Shown here one piece after another: positions 8,569-20,558 of a stretch of DNA of 64,000 nucleotides. A program made the translations under genes and the position numbers. Source of the DNA: Bifidobacterium subtile (GTDB lineage Bacteria; Actinomycetota; Actinomycetes; Actinomycetales; Bifidobacteriaceae); NCBI RefSeq assembly GCF_000741775.1, contig NZ_JGZR01000002.1, forward strand, positions 62,001 through 126,000, written 5' to 3'. Every line of letters starts with the position of its first letter. The first letter of the stretch is position 1. The notes under the pieces are model-generated. The model was not told the origin of the DNA. It did no database searches and was given only the letters and a program-made list of their open reading frames with translations.

Positions 8569-8772
8569 ATGGCACAAGGCACTGTTAAGTTCTTCAATGC
8601 AGGCAAGGGATACGGCTTCATCAGCCCCGACGACGGGAGCGAGGACGTGTTCGTGCACTATTCCGCGATCCAGAGCAACGGCTTCAAGAAGCTCGATGAT
8701 GGAGACAAGGTTGAATTCGAATCCGAGCAGGGTCCCAAGGGCCTGCAGGCCACGAGCGTGGTGAAGCTCTGA
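8569..8772 (+). CDS. cspA: cold-shock protein, CspA family
   Basis: The 67-residue protein is a single cold-shock OB-fold domain. RNP1 is visible as [10 protein letters not shown] and RNP2 as DVFVHYSAI. It binds single-stranded RNA/DNA and acts as an RNA chaperone. The start at 8569 gives the canonical [17 protein letters not shown] beginning; the open frame upstream to 8467 is leader sequence. It is followed by a hairpin at 8863-8893 and then the groEL regulatory region. Confidence 0.96.
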   Translation: MAQGTVKFFNAGKGYGFISPDDGSEDVFVHYSAIQSNGFKKLDDGDKVEFESEQGPKGLQATSVVKL

Positions 8773-8862
8773 TTCGACGATTGGACGCGAAATCCGTGCT
8801 GTCCGGCGGTGCTGTAAGCTAACAGTGCTTAGGCGAGAGCGGAATCGATGCCAATGTCTGTG

Positions 8863-8893
8863 AGGACCCTGACCGATACGGTCGGGGTCCTTT
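8863..8893 (+). terminator. stem-loop terminator after cspA
   Basis: The arms 8863-8874 and 8880-8891 pair over 12 bp with one G-T wobble and a 5-base loop, followed by TTTG. It lies about 90 bases after the cspA stop and before the CIRCE elements, so it insulates groEL from cspA transcription. Confidence 0.7.
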
Positions 8894-8965
8894 GCGTTGT
8901 ATGGCGCGGGTACGGGCGGCGACGCCTGCGATTTTCTTGCCAACAGCGCAATCGGCAGACTCGTG

Positions 8966-8992
8966 TTGGCACTCGACGGGGCCGAGTGCTAA
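8966..8992 (+). promoter_or_regulatory. CIRCE operator 1 (HrcA site)
   Basis: TTGGCACTC - 9 bases - GAGTGCTAA matches the CIRCE consensus (TTAGCACTC-N9-GAGTGCTAA) at all but one position. It is the binding site of the heat-shock repressor HrcA, which is not encoded in this window. It lies 110 bases upstream of the groEL start. Confidence 0.95.
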
Positions 8993-9000
8993 TCTCCCAA

Positions 9001-9027
9001 TTAGCACTCGGAGCCTGAGAGTGATAA
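9001..9027 (+). promoter_or_regulatory. CIRCE operator 2 (HrcA site)
   Basis: TTAGCACTC - 9 bases - GAGTGATAA is a second CIRCE element with one mismatch, starting 35 bases after the first, so the two sites lie on nearby faces of the helix. Two operators imply tight HrcA repression of groEL under normal growth. Confidence 0.95.
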
Positions 9028-9038
9028 TCGGCAGCTGA

Positions 9039-10727
<1,689 letters not shown>

Positions 10728-10785
10728 GTTCAGCCGAGGCGTGTGACTCAGTCATGAGTTCGAACCGGTGAAATAAACGGTGCGC

Positions 10786-10819
10786 ACGAGGTCCCGATCC
10801 GAAAGGGTCGGGACCTCGT
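10786..10819. terminator. bidirectional stem-loop between groEL and WXG100 gene
   Basis: The 15-bp arms 10786-10800 and 10805-10819 pair with a single G-T and a GAAA tetraloop, a very stable hairpin. It lies between the convergent groEL and WXG100 genes. There is no T-run on either side, as is common for terminators in high-GC actinobacteria. Confidence 0.75.
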
Positions 10820-10837
10820 CATATGCGCAGGGTCATA

Positions 10838-11128
10838 TCAGTAGGCGAAGAGATGGGAAGCCTGCGTTTCGGCGTCGGCGTAGACGCTCGAAGCCTGCGT
10901 CAGCGCATTCTGGATGGATTCCAGCGAAGCTTCCATCTGCTGTTGCGAAGCCCTCCACTGCTCGGCCACAGCAGAGAACTGCGTGGACGCCGCGCCTTTC
11001 CACACGCCTTGCAAGGCGGCGAGATTGGCATACATGCCGGCCACCGCCTCCCTGATCGATGCAACGGATGCGGACACTGCCGCGCTTGAGGATTGGATCT
11101 CTTCCGAGTCGACTTGATACTGTGCCAT
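10838..11128 (-). CDS. WXG100 / ESAT-6-like protein
   Basis: The 96-residue all-helical protein has the WXG turn (GVWKGAASTQF, W at about residue 43) midway between two helices and no signal peptide. This is the hallmark of WXG100 proteins, which are small dimeric substrates of ESX/type VII secretion. The start has a strong AAAGGAG ribosome binding site. No EccC/FtsK-like ATPase or other secretion gene lies next to it, so it is an orphan here. The C-terminus (YADAETQASHLFAY) lacks an exact YxxxD/E export motif; YADAE is the nearest match, at about residue 83. Confidence 0.88.
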   Translation of the reverse strand: MAQYQVDSEEIQSSSAAVSASVASIREAVAGMYANLAALQGVWKGAASTQFSAVAEQWRASQQQMEASLESIQNALTQASSVYADAETQASHLFAY

Positions 11129-11223
11129 GATGGCTCCTTTGCTGTTGGCGCACTGCTATTGTGCTGGGTTGCTGATACTGCTTGGCGATCGGGCGGTGGA
11201 ACCCGGCCGCTACTCTAGAAGCT

Positions 11224-12120
11224 ATGCGAATGACGAGGAACAGGTGCGCAAAAACGGGTCATGTGGTCGAAGGCTTGCCGATTTCGGCCTGCTTCGGCGT
11301 GTCGCGGCCGTGCGAAGACAATAACCGCACTGCGTGGCGGCGCAAGGCACTGCACCGATGCGAATATGCCGGCGGCTACGGCGCCGTTGCGCTGTTGGTC
11401 TGCCTCGTGCTGCTCCTATGCGCGATGCCCGTCAACGTTGCGTTCGCCGATGAGAGCCGGAATACGCCGGGCCAGATGACCGTCACCGACAACATCACCG
11501 ATACGCAGAATCTGCTCGGGGACAATGTGGGAGCCGTCACCGATGCCATCAAGAAGACGAAGAAGGAGTCGGGCGTCGACGTCAGGCTGCTGTATGTGGA
11601 CACCTTCGGCGATGTCTCGAATCCGGAGCGATGGGCTTCGGATGTGCTCGAATCGACCAAGCCCGCGCCGAACACGGTTATGCTCGCCATCGCATCGGGA
11701 GATGGCAATCTCGTGGTCGTGGTCTCGCCAAAGTCCGATGAATGGCTCAGCAGCAAGAAAACCGCCGACGAGCTTTCGAAGGCCGCCTTGGATCCGTTGA
11801 CTTCTAAGGATACGCCCGACTGGTCCGGCTCCGCCATCGCGATGATGAATCGGCTCGACACGCTCAGCCAGACTTCGACATCGAGCGGAACCTCGCGCAT
11901 CGGCGTGGGCCTGATGATTGCGATTCCCGTGGCGTTGCTGGCCGCGGTCGCCATAGTGAAGCTGCTGCGCCGGCGACGCGCCGCCGGCGCCATTGCCGAC
12001 GATGCGGCCGCCGCCGGCTCGATGCGGACCGATGGCACGGAAGCAGCAGACGAAGCAGCTGAGGACTCTGCTGCGCCGGCGCCGACCCGGGGGCGTCGAA
12101 GCGGACGGCATCGTCGGTGA
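11224..12120 (+). CDS. membrane protein with extracytoplasmic TPM-type domain
   Basis: The protein has about 298 residues. A hydrophobic segment ending in AMPVNVAFA looks like a signal peptide or N-terminal anchor (about residues 56-80). A TPM-like domain follows (VTDAIKKTKKESGVDVRLLY and VMLAIASGDGNLVVVVSP), then a membrane helix at about 226-246 (GVGLMIAIPVALLAAVAIVK) and a basic/acidic low-complexity tail ending in RRSGRHRR. TPM domains occur in membrane proteins of cell-envelope or photosystem assembly; the substrate here is unknown. The start is uncertain because the N-terminus before the hydrophobic segment is unusually long; 11224 and 11230 are the nearest ATG codons. Confidence 0.7.
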   Translation: MRMTRNRCAKTGHVVEGLPISACFGVSRPCEDNNRTAWRRKALHRCEYAGGYGAVALLVCLVLLLCAMPVNVAFADESRNTPGQMTVTDNITDTQNLLGDNVGAVTDAIKKTKKESGVDVRLLYVDTFGDVSNPERWASDVLESTKPAPNTVMLAIASGDGNLVVVVSPKSDEWLSSKKTADELSKAALDPLTSKDTPDWSGSAIAMMNRLDTLSQTSTSSGTSRIGVGLMIAIPVALLAAVAIVKLLRRRRAAGAIADDAAAAGSMRTDGTEAADEAAEDSAAPAPTRGRRSGRHRR

Positions 12121-12232
12121 TGGCCGCAGGACCGTGAAGGATCGAACAACACACCGACGTCCGATGTTCCGCGCTGAGCGAACGTAGCACACTGTTTTCT
12201 GCCCTGCTGCGACTGCAATGTTGTTCTGCAAG

Positions 12233-12260
12233 ATTCAGGGTACATTCAGGAAATCATCAG
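12233..12260 (+). promoter_or_regulatory. 11-bp phased direct repeat upstream of response regulator
   Basis: ATTCAGG at 12233-12239 is repeated exactly at 12244-12250, and the TCAG core occurs a third time at 12257-12260, so the three cores are exactly 11 bp apart. Head-to-tail sites with one helical turn spacing are what OmpR/PhoB-type regulators bind. It lies 24-50 bases before the start of such a regulator, which suggests autoregulation (inference). Confidence 0.45.
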
Positions 12261-12283
12261 CAGTAGGAGCAAAGCTGAAGTTT

Positions 12284-13027
12284 ATGAGCAATTCCATAGA
12301 AGCATCGATTGTTGTCGTAGACGACGAGCCCTCCATCAGGGAGCTGCTCGTCGCCTCTCTGCATTTCTCGGGATTCGAAGTCGAGACGGCCGCCTCCGGA
12401 TCGGCTGCCATCGAGGTCATCGAAAAGACGCTGCCCGATCTGATCGTTCTGGATGTCATGCTGCCCGATATCGACGGATTCACCGTGACCCGTCGCATCA
12501 GGCAGGAGGGCATCACCGCCCCGGTGCTGTTCCTCACGGCTCGTGACGACACGCAGGACAAGGTCATGGGGCTGACCGTGGGCGGCGACGACTACGTCAC
12601 CAAGCCCTTCAGCCTTGAGGAAGTCGTGGCTCGAATCCGCGCCATATTGCGCCGCACCCGGGATGAAATCGAAGACGACCCGATCATTCGGGTCGCCGAT
12701 CTTGAAATCAACGAGGATTCGCACGACGTGTCGCGCGCCGGTCAGAGCATCGATCTGAGTCCGACCGAATACAAGCTGCTGCGCTATCTGATGGACAACG
12801 AGGGGCGGGTGCTGTCCAAAGCGCAGATTCTCGACCATGTCTGGCAGTACGACTGGGGCGGCGACGCAGCCATCGTGGAGTCCTACATCTCCTATCTGCG
12901 CAAGAAGGTCGACGGGCTTGAGGTCTACGACGGACAGGGCGGCAAGCGCAAGGTGGTGCCGCTCATCGAGACCAAGCGCGGCATCGGCTACATGATCCGC
13001 GAGCCGAAGACGAACCAGGCCGCCTGA
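12284..13027 (+). CDS. OmpR/PhoB-type response regulator
   Basis: The protein has 247 residues. The receiver domain has the acidic pair at D13-D14, the phosphoacceptor D57 in LIVLDVMLPDIDG, and the conserved Lys in YVTKPFSLEEV. The C-terminal winged helix starts at about residue 140 (LEINEDSHDVSRAGQSIDLS, TEYKLLRYLM) and has the usual VESYISYLRKKVD recognition-helix region. It is a DNA-binding partner of the kinase encoded next. The start at 12284 fits the receiver domain; upstream codons are leader. The stop shares TGATG with the kinase start. The target genes are unknown. Confidence 0.95.
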   Translation: MSNSIEASIVVVDDEPSIRELLVASLHFSGFEVETAASGSAAIEVIEKTLPDLIVLDVMLPDIDGFTVTRRIRQEGITAPVLFLTARDDTQDKVMGLTVGGDDYVTKPFSLEEVVARIRAILRRTRDEIEDDPIIRVADLEINEDSHDVSRAGQSIDLSPTEYKLLRYLMDNEGRVLSKAQILDHVWQYDWGGDAAIVESYISYLRKKVDGLEVYDGQGGKRKVVPLIETKRGIGYMIREPKTNQAA

Positions 13028-14868
13028 TGACGACGGAGGGCGGCGCGTCGCTCGATTCGCTTGATTGGCTTCGTTCGGCAACGCGTCGACGTCTCGACGC
13101 CATACCGCTGAGCACCAAGCTGCTCGCCTGCATGCTGGTGCTCCTGCTGGTCGGCACCGTCGGCATCTCGTTGTCGATCCGGCAGCTGGTGAGCAAGTAC
13201 CTGCTGGACAAAACCGATACGCAGCTAAGCCAGCAGGCGGAGCTGGTGTACAACAACGTCGATCTGCTGCGCAGCAAAGACACGAACCAGGCTGCGGCCG
13301 GGCCGACCGACTATTTCCTGCAGATACGCAATACGCATAACGCCGTGGTCGGCGACGTTCTGGTGCCCACGCTCAAGGATGGCGTCGTTTCGATGCCCAC
13401 GCTGCCGGCTGACGGCTCGATGGGCGGCGTGGAGCTCAACAAGCCCTTCACCACGCCGGCGAGCGTGAAGATGAACGGTCCGAGCGCCTCGCGCGCCACC
13501 ATGGTCGCGGCGCAAGCCCCTTGGCGCGTGCTGGCGTTGCGATGGGTCGCCAAAGTCGACGACAGCACAACCAATGTGGGCGGGGTCGTATACATCGGAC
13601 TGTCCCTAAGCGACCAGATCGACACAGTAAACAGGCTGACGCGCTACTGCACGATGGTGAGCATCGTCATCGTGCTGCTCGGCGGAGCGATCGCCTCCCT
13701 GCTGATCCAGCAGACGCTGACGCCATTGAAACGCATCGAGAAAACCGCTGCGAAAATCGCCGCCGGCGATTTGAGCCAACGCGTTCCCTCGGCTCCGGAG
13801 AACACGGAGGTGGGCTCGCTCGCCGCCTCGCTCAATACGATGCTGGCGCGTATCGAACGCAGCTTCCACGAGCAGGAGGAGACCACGGAGAAGATGAAGC
13901 GCTTCGTCTCCGACGCCAGCCATGAGCTGCGCACGCCGCTGGCGACGATACACGGCTACTCCGAGCTCTACGCGATGCAGCGCGACACGCCGGGCGCACT
14001 GGAACGCGCCGACGAATCCATAGCCCATATCGAAGCCTCAAGCGCGCGCATGACGCTGCTCGTGGAGGATCTGCTCTCGCTGGCGCGGCTCGACGAAGGG
14101 CGCGGCATCGACGTCACCCAGCATGTGCAGCTGACCGGCCTGCTCGCCGACGCCGCCGACGATCTGCATGCGCTGGATCCGGATCGGGGCATCACCCGTG
14201 GCATCGTGCGGCTGGATGGCGGGACGAGCGGGACCTATCTGCGATTCGAACAGGGCGATATGCCGCAGGTGGCGCTGAAAGGCGACGGCTCGCGGCTGCG
14301 TCAGGTGATCACTAATATCGTGGGCAACATCCACCGCTACACTCCGGCCGATTCGCCGGTCGAAATAGCCTTGGGCGTGCTGCCGGCCTCCATCGAGCTG
14401 GGGCGGCTCTCCGCAATGGCGTCTGACGCGGCATCCCTGCGACGCTTCATCGAAGCCGCGGAAGTGGGGCAGTCTTTGCGCAACGGCATGGATTACGCCG
14501 TGGTGCGTTTCATCGACCACGGGCCGGGGGTTCCCGAATCCTCGCAATCCCAGATCTTCGAACGCTTCTACACCGCGGATCCCTCCCGGGCGCGGCAGAA
14601 GGGCGGCACGGGACTGGGCATGTCGATCGCGCAGTCCGTCGTCAAGGCGCATCGCGGATTCATCTGCGCCTCCACGTCCGAAGGCGGCGGCCTGACGCTT
14701 ACCGTCGTGCTGCCTACCGGCACCAGCCATGTCAAACCCGAGCAGGCGGGCGGCCAGGAGGCCGAAGGCGCGAAGGCCAAGGGCAGGTCAAGACCAAAAG
14801 CCAAGCAGGAGAAACGTCCGAAAAGGAGCAGGGAGTCCAAAGATCCTAAGCAGCCCAAGCAGCGATAG
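13027..14868 (+). CDS. sensor histidine kinase
   Basis: The 613-residue protein has a first membrane helix (about 35-58), an extracellular sensor domain of about 140 residues, a second membrane helix (about 206-230), HAMP (about 230-283), a HisKA domain with phosphoacceptor H299 in SDASHELRTPL, and an HATPase domain with GPGVPESSQSQIFERFY and KGGTGLGMSIAQSVV. It autophosphorylates and passes phosphate to the regulator it overlaps with. The domain order resembles actinobacterial TcrY/MprB-type kinases. An odd feature is the strongly basic tail (about 575-613, KAKGRSRPKAKQEKRPKRSR), which is not part of the kinase core and might bind nucleic acid or acidic membrane lipids. Confidence 0.95.
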   Translation: MTTEGGASLDSLDWLRSATRRRLDAIPLSTKLLACMLVLLLVGTVGISLSIRQLVSKYLLDKTDTQLSQQAELVYNNVDLLRSKDTNQAAAGPTDYFLQIRNTHNAVVGDVLVPTLKDGVVSMPTLPADGSMGGVELNKPFTTPASVKMNGPSASRATMVAAQAPWRVLALRWVAKVDDSTTNVGGVVYIGLSLSDQIDTVNRLTRYCTMVSIVIVLLGGAIASLLIQQTLTPLKRIEKTAAKIAAGDLSQRVPSAPENTEVGSLAASLNTMLARIERSFHEQEETTEKMKRFVSDASHELRTPLATIHGYSELYAMQRDTPGALERADESIAHIEASSARMTLLVEDLLSLARLDEGRGIDVTQHVQLTGLLADAADDLHALDPDRGITRGIVRLDGGTSGTYLRFEQGDMPQVALKGDGSRLRQVITNIVGNIHRYTPADSPVEIALGVLPASIELGRLSAMASDAASLRRFIEAAEVGQSLRNGMDYAVVRFIDHGPGVPESSQSQIFERFYTADPSRARQKGGTGLGMSIAQSVVKAHRGFICASTSEGGGLTLTVVLPTGTSHVKPEQAGGQEAEGAKAKGRSRPKAKQEKRPKRSRESKDPKQPKQR

Positions 14869-14909
14869 GCGCGTATCCATCCCCCGCGCTGTTGCCCATA
14901 TGCTGCCGA

Positions 14910-14962
14910 TACTGGGCGGACTCGTGTATTTCCTGCGTTGAAACGCATGAACCAGCCCAGTA
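14910..14962. repeat. 53-bp imperfect hairpin repeat, family H copy 1
   Basis: The arms 14910-14932 and 14940-14962 match at 17 of 23 positions. They begin TACTGGGC and read towards TCGTG and TTTC at the loop. Two relatives with the same arm order, the same AAACGCA at the 3' arm base and a loop related to AGACGC occur at 36474-36520 and 36541-36591. It lies after the kinase gene, where it could end transcription. The rest of the 14869-15102 gap holds the promoter region of the next gene. Confidence 0.65.
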
Positions 14963-15102
14963 GCCGTTACCTTCGCGAGCGTGACGGTGCGCCTGCAACG
15001 CAGGGATCCGCGCTCTGGCCGGGGTTGCGCTAAACTGGTGTGTTGATTCGCGGGATGCACAGAAGATCCCGCAAGGAGCGATGGAACGAGTGAGGTGTTG
15101 CT

Positions 15103-15492
15103 ATGCCCAGCGGACGGGTACGTTGGTTTGACGCGAACAAGGGGTACGGGTTCATCACAGGCGACGACGGCAAAGACGTGTTTCTGCCGTCGGCGGCGCT
15201 GCCTGCAGGCGTGACGACGCTGCGCAAAGGCGCCAAGGTCGAATTCTCAGTCGCCGATGGGCGCAAAGGCCCGCAGGCCATGGACGTCACGCTTGCGGCG
15301 GCTGCGCCATCGCTGGTCAAAGCGACCCGGCCCAAGCCGGATGATATGGCGGCCATCGTCGAGGATCTGATCAAGCTGCTCGATTCGGCAGGCAACGGCC
15401 TGCGCCGCCGCCGCTATCCTTCGGCGGCGGAGAGCAGAAAACTCGCCACGCTGCTGCGCGCCGTGGCTGATAACTTCGATGTGCAGGACTGA
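15103..15492 (+). CDS. CspB-like cold-shock protein with C-terminal extension
   Basis: The 129-residue protein has an N-terminal cold-shock domain (about 1-65) with RNP1 KGYGFITGDD and RNP2 DVFLPSAAL, followed by a helical extension of about 60 residues (KPDDMAAIVEDLIKLLDSAG). It is about twice the length of a standard cold-shock protein. This extended form is found in actinobacteria next to DUF3027 genes, as here. It probably binds single-stranded nucleic acid in the cytosol. A GAGGTG ribosome binding site precedes the start, and the next gene begins 6 bases after the stop, so the two are co-transcribed. Confidence 0.9.
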   Translation: MPSGRVRWFDANKGYGFITGDDGKDVFLPSAALPAGVTTLRKGAKVEFSVADGRKGPQAMDVTLAAAAPSLVKATRPKPDDMAAIVEDLIKLLDSAGNGLRRRRYPSAAESRKLATLLRAVADNFDVQD

Positions 15493-15498
15493 GAACGC

Positions 15499-16647
15499 AT
15501 GACTGAAACGACACAGGACCCCCGCAGCATCGCCCGCGATGCCGCAGCCGAGGCCGCTCAGGATGCGCAGCTGGTCGGCGACTTCGTCGAATCCATCGAT
15601 ATGGATGGCGGCGTCACCGATTTCCGTTTCGTGGCGCTTAATCGCGGCTATGAAGGATGGCAGTGGTCGGCCATGCTCTACCATGATGTCGAACTCGACC
15701 GGTGGACGGTTAACGAGACCACGCTGATTCCCACGGATGCGGCTCTGCGGCCGCCGGCATGGGTGCCGTGGAAGGATCGTCTGACGGCCGCCGACCTGTC
15801 GGTGACCGATTCGATCGGCACCGAGCCGGATGATCCGCGTTTGGAAGACGGATTCCGCAGGACCGCTCCTTCGCTAGAAAAAGATCCATCCGACGCGCAG
15901 CCTTCCAACGTACAGTCCTCTGCTGAGGAGTCGTCCGATGCGGATCCTTCGGATCCGGCGCAGGACTCCGGAACCTCCCAAGGCCCTGCGGGCGAGGAGA
16001 ACGGCACGAATGCAGCGCAAACCGCCGCGGCCGCTGATTCCGGCAGCGAGGAGGCCGAGCCAGCCGCCTCGCAGTCGGATGTGGACGAGATGGTGGAGGA
16101 GTTCGATCTGTCGCGCCGCCATGTGATGAGCCTTTTGGGCCGCTCGGAAACCGCGAAGCGCTGGTATGAGGGCCCGCGTGGACCCAAATCGCTGTCTACG
16201 AAGACGGCTGCGGGCAAGGTCTGTTCGACTTGCGGCTTCTTCATTCCGCTCAAGGGCGACCTCAACGTGCTGTTCGGTGTGTGCGCGAACAAGTGGAGTC
16301 CCGATGATGGACGTGTCGTTTCCATCGACCACGGCTGTGGAGAGCATTCGGAGATCGAACCGCCTGAGACCGCTCCCTTGTGGGTCCAATCCGAGCCGGC
16401 GTTCGATGACCTGCACATCGATGTCGTCGCGCAGGCTCCGCGCGAAGAGCGCAGCGAGGTCGAACTCATCGAGAAGCTCACGGACACCGATGATTTAGAA
16501 CCCGCGGCGACCGATGCCCGGAGCGAAGAGCATCGCGCCGCGATAGGCGAAACGGATGTCGCCGCTGCCAGCGATGCCAATGCCGCTGAACTGCAGGGAA
16601 CGGCGCCGTTGTCGGAGATTTCCGAAGAAGCCTCCGACAACGAATGA
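15499..16647 (+). CDS. DUF3027 protein
   Basis: The 382-residue protein has a conserved N-terminal domain (about 1-120, DFRFVALNRGYEGWQWSAML, WTVNETTLIP, PPAWVPWKDR) and a second conserved block at about 195-300 with a putative Zn site: CSTCGFF, then FGVCANKWS, then DHGCGEH. An acidic Ser/Asp/Glu linker of about 75 residues lies between them, and the C-terminal 80 residues are again acidic and probably disordered. The conserved blocks match the actinobacterial DUF3027 family. Its function is unknown, but the constant neighbour is a cold-shock protein, as here. Confidence 0.88.
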   Translation: MTETTQDPRSIARDAAAEAAQDAQLVGDFVESIDMDGGVTDFRFVALNRGYEGWQWSAMLYHDVELDRWTVNETTLIPTDAALRPPAWVPWKDRLTAADLSVTDSIGTEPDDPRLEDGFRRTAPSLEKDPSDAQPSNVQSSAEESSDADPSDPAQDSGTSQGPAGEENGTNAAQTAAAADSGSEEAEPAASQSDVDEMVEEFDLSRRHVMSLLGRSETAKRWYEGPRGPKSLSTKTAAGKVCSTCGFFIPLKGDLNVLFGVCANKWSPDDGRVVSIDHGCGEHSEIEPPETAPLWVQSEPAFDDLHIDVVAQAPREERSEVELIEKLTDTDDLEPAATDARSEEHRAAIGETDVAAASDANAAELQGTAPLSEISEEASDNE

Positions 16648-16687
16648 GAAGCCGGAACCGATTTGGTGCCAGAAGAAACGATGTTCG

Positions 16688-16719
16688 GCTCAGTGCACCA
16701 CGGTGATGGGGCACTGAGC
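16688..16719. terminator. stem-loop overlapping the end of the USP gene
   Basis: GCTCAGTGC at 16688-16696 pairs perfectly with 16711-16719 over a 14-base loop. It lies at the convergent junction of the DUF3027 and universal stress genes and includes the stop codon of the latter. There is no T-run, so termination activity is inferred from position. Confidence 0.45.
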
Positions 16720-17688
16720 TAGGCTCACGACCTGACGAGAGACCGACCCGAGAAAGCGCGCGTCCAAACCGTTAAGACCCCTGGAGCCCATGATGAGCTG
16801 TCCGGCGTAACGCGAGGCATTGAGCAGTCCCTTGGCCGCAGGAATGTGGAAGGCGTGCGCCTGAACCTCAATCAGGTCAGGGATGTGCGCCGTTTCTACT
16901 ATGTCCTTGACCAGCTCCTCGGCATGGGCCTGACCGGCAGCGATCGGCGCGACCGCATTCTCGTACCCTGGTATGGGACCCAGCTCTTTGAGCTGCCAGC
17001 AGAGCACGACATGCAGCGGCACGCGATGCAGCTGCGCGGTGCGCGATGCGAGGAGCAATGCGCGCTGCGCGGCGGGGGAGCCATCGACAGCAGCCACGAC
17101 GGGCTGATCCTGCGCTGGCTTTATTGCCGTCGTGGCGTAATCCCGGGACGATCCCAGAGCCGCCGCGATGCTGTTGCTCACAGCGTCCTCGTCGGCTTCC
17201 ACGCTCGGCACGATGGTGACGGGCACATGCGACTCCTCAGCCAACGCTGCGGAAGTGGAGGGGGAGAGCCAGCGCATCACGCGCCCCAGCGAACGCCGTC
17301 CGACGACAATCCGCTGCGCCTGCGAGCCGATGTGCAGCAGCGCCGCCGTGCCGGAGGCCCTGACAGGCGTCAGCGTGATGTCATGAGGGTCAATGTCGAT
17401 GTCTTGGCAGGCTTCGGCGACCCATTCCCGCAGCTTGCCTGTGATCCGATCACGCATGGCGAACCAGTCCTCATCGGTCTGCGGCTCGCCGCCCATGCCC
17501 CACGAAGTCGTCCATCCGAAGACCGCATTGACATGCTGCCTGCTGAGTTCGGCCTCGTGCAGCGCCCATCGCAGCGCGGCGAACGACTCGGGCGACCCGT
17601 CCACGCCGACGACGATATCCGTTTCGGCAGCGTTCCCGAGAGAAGCGTCGCCTTGGCGCGTGGTTTGCGTTTGTTGCTTGTCATCCAT
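16690..17688 (-). CDS. tandem universal stress protein
   Basis: The 332-residue protein has two Usp domains. Domain 1 begins DIVVGVDGSPESFAALRWAL at about residue 25, and domain 2 begins PVVAAVDGSPAAQRALLLAS at about residue 180. The second domain has the ATP-binding end motif MGSRGLNGLDARFLGSVSRQ; the first has VGRRSLGRVMRWLSPS, which is less canonical. Such tandem proteins bind ATP and are linked to stress survival. The start at 17688 follows AAGGAGGACACC, a strong ribosome binding site; an in-frame extension to 17751 has none. It is divergent from clpC, sharing a 139-bp control region with it. Confidence 0.93.
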   Translation of the reverse strand: MDDKQQTQTTRQGDASLGNAAETDIVVGVDGSPESFAALRWALHEAELSRQHVNAVFGWTTSWGMGGEPQTDEDWFAMRDRITGKLREWVAEACQDIDIDPHDITLTPVRASGTAALLHIGSQAQRIVVGRRSLGRVMRWLSPSTSAALAEESHVPVTIVPSVEADEDAVSNSIAAALGSSRDYATTAIKPAQDQPVVAAVDGSPAAQRALLLASRTAQLHRVPLHVVLCWQLKELGPIPGYENAVAPIAAGQAHAEELVKDIVETAHIPDLIEVQAHAFHIPAAKGLLNASRYAGQLIMGSRGLNGLDARFLGSVSRQVVSLAQCPITVVH

Positions 17689-17734
17689 GGTGTCCTCCTT
17701 GATACCGGTTGATGTCTTCAATCTTAACTCGCCG

Positions 17735-17751
17735 TTGCGTTCACAGCGCAA
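17735..17751. promoter_or_regulatory. TTGCG-N7-CGCAA palindrome between usp and clpC
   Basis: A 5-bp perfect inverted repeat with 7-base spacer lies 77 bases before the clpC start and 47 bases before the usp start. ClgR, which controls clp genes in actinobacteria, recognises short CGC/GCG half-sites, so this is a candidate, but the match is loose. Confidence 0.3.
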
Positions 17752-17827
17752 TTCGCAGATGCCCGGAAATAAACGTCACCGCGAATCGGTAGAGTGAAGT
17801 GGATTATCAAGAAGTGGAAGGACAAGC

Positions 17828-20419
<2,592 letters not shown>

Positions 20420-20461
20420 CCGCCGCAGCCAGTAGTCCGCACGGGCAGGTGCCTGAACAGC

Positions 20462-20525
20462 ACGTGTAAAGGCCGGTCTGCTTACCTGAGATCGATCTCA
20501 GGTAAGCAGACCGGCCTTTACACGT
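20462..20525. terminator. 64-bp perfect palindrome, bidirectional terminator
   Basis: Bases 20462-20493 are the exact reverse complement of 20494-20525: 32-bp arms with no loop bases and no mismatch. It lies 42 bases after clpC and 33 bases before the end of the convergent DUF349 gene. The outer parts carry TAAAGGCC and GGCCTTTA, so in both directions an RNA hairpin would be followed by a short U-containing stretch. The length and perfection go well beyond an ordinary terminator. Confidence 0.8.
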
Positions 20526-20558
20526 TGCAGGGGTATGGCCGAAGGCCACGGACCTGCC

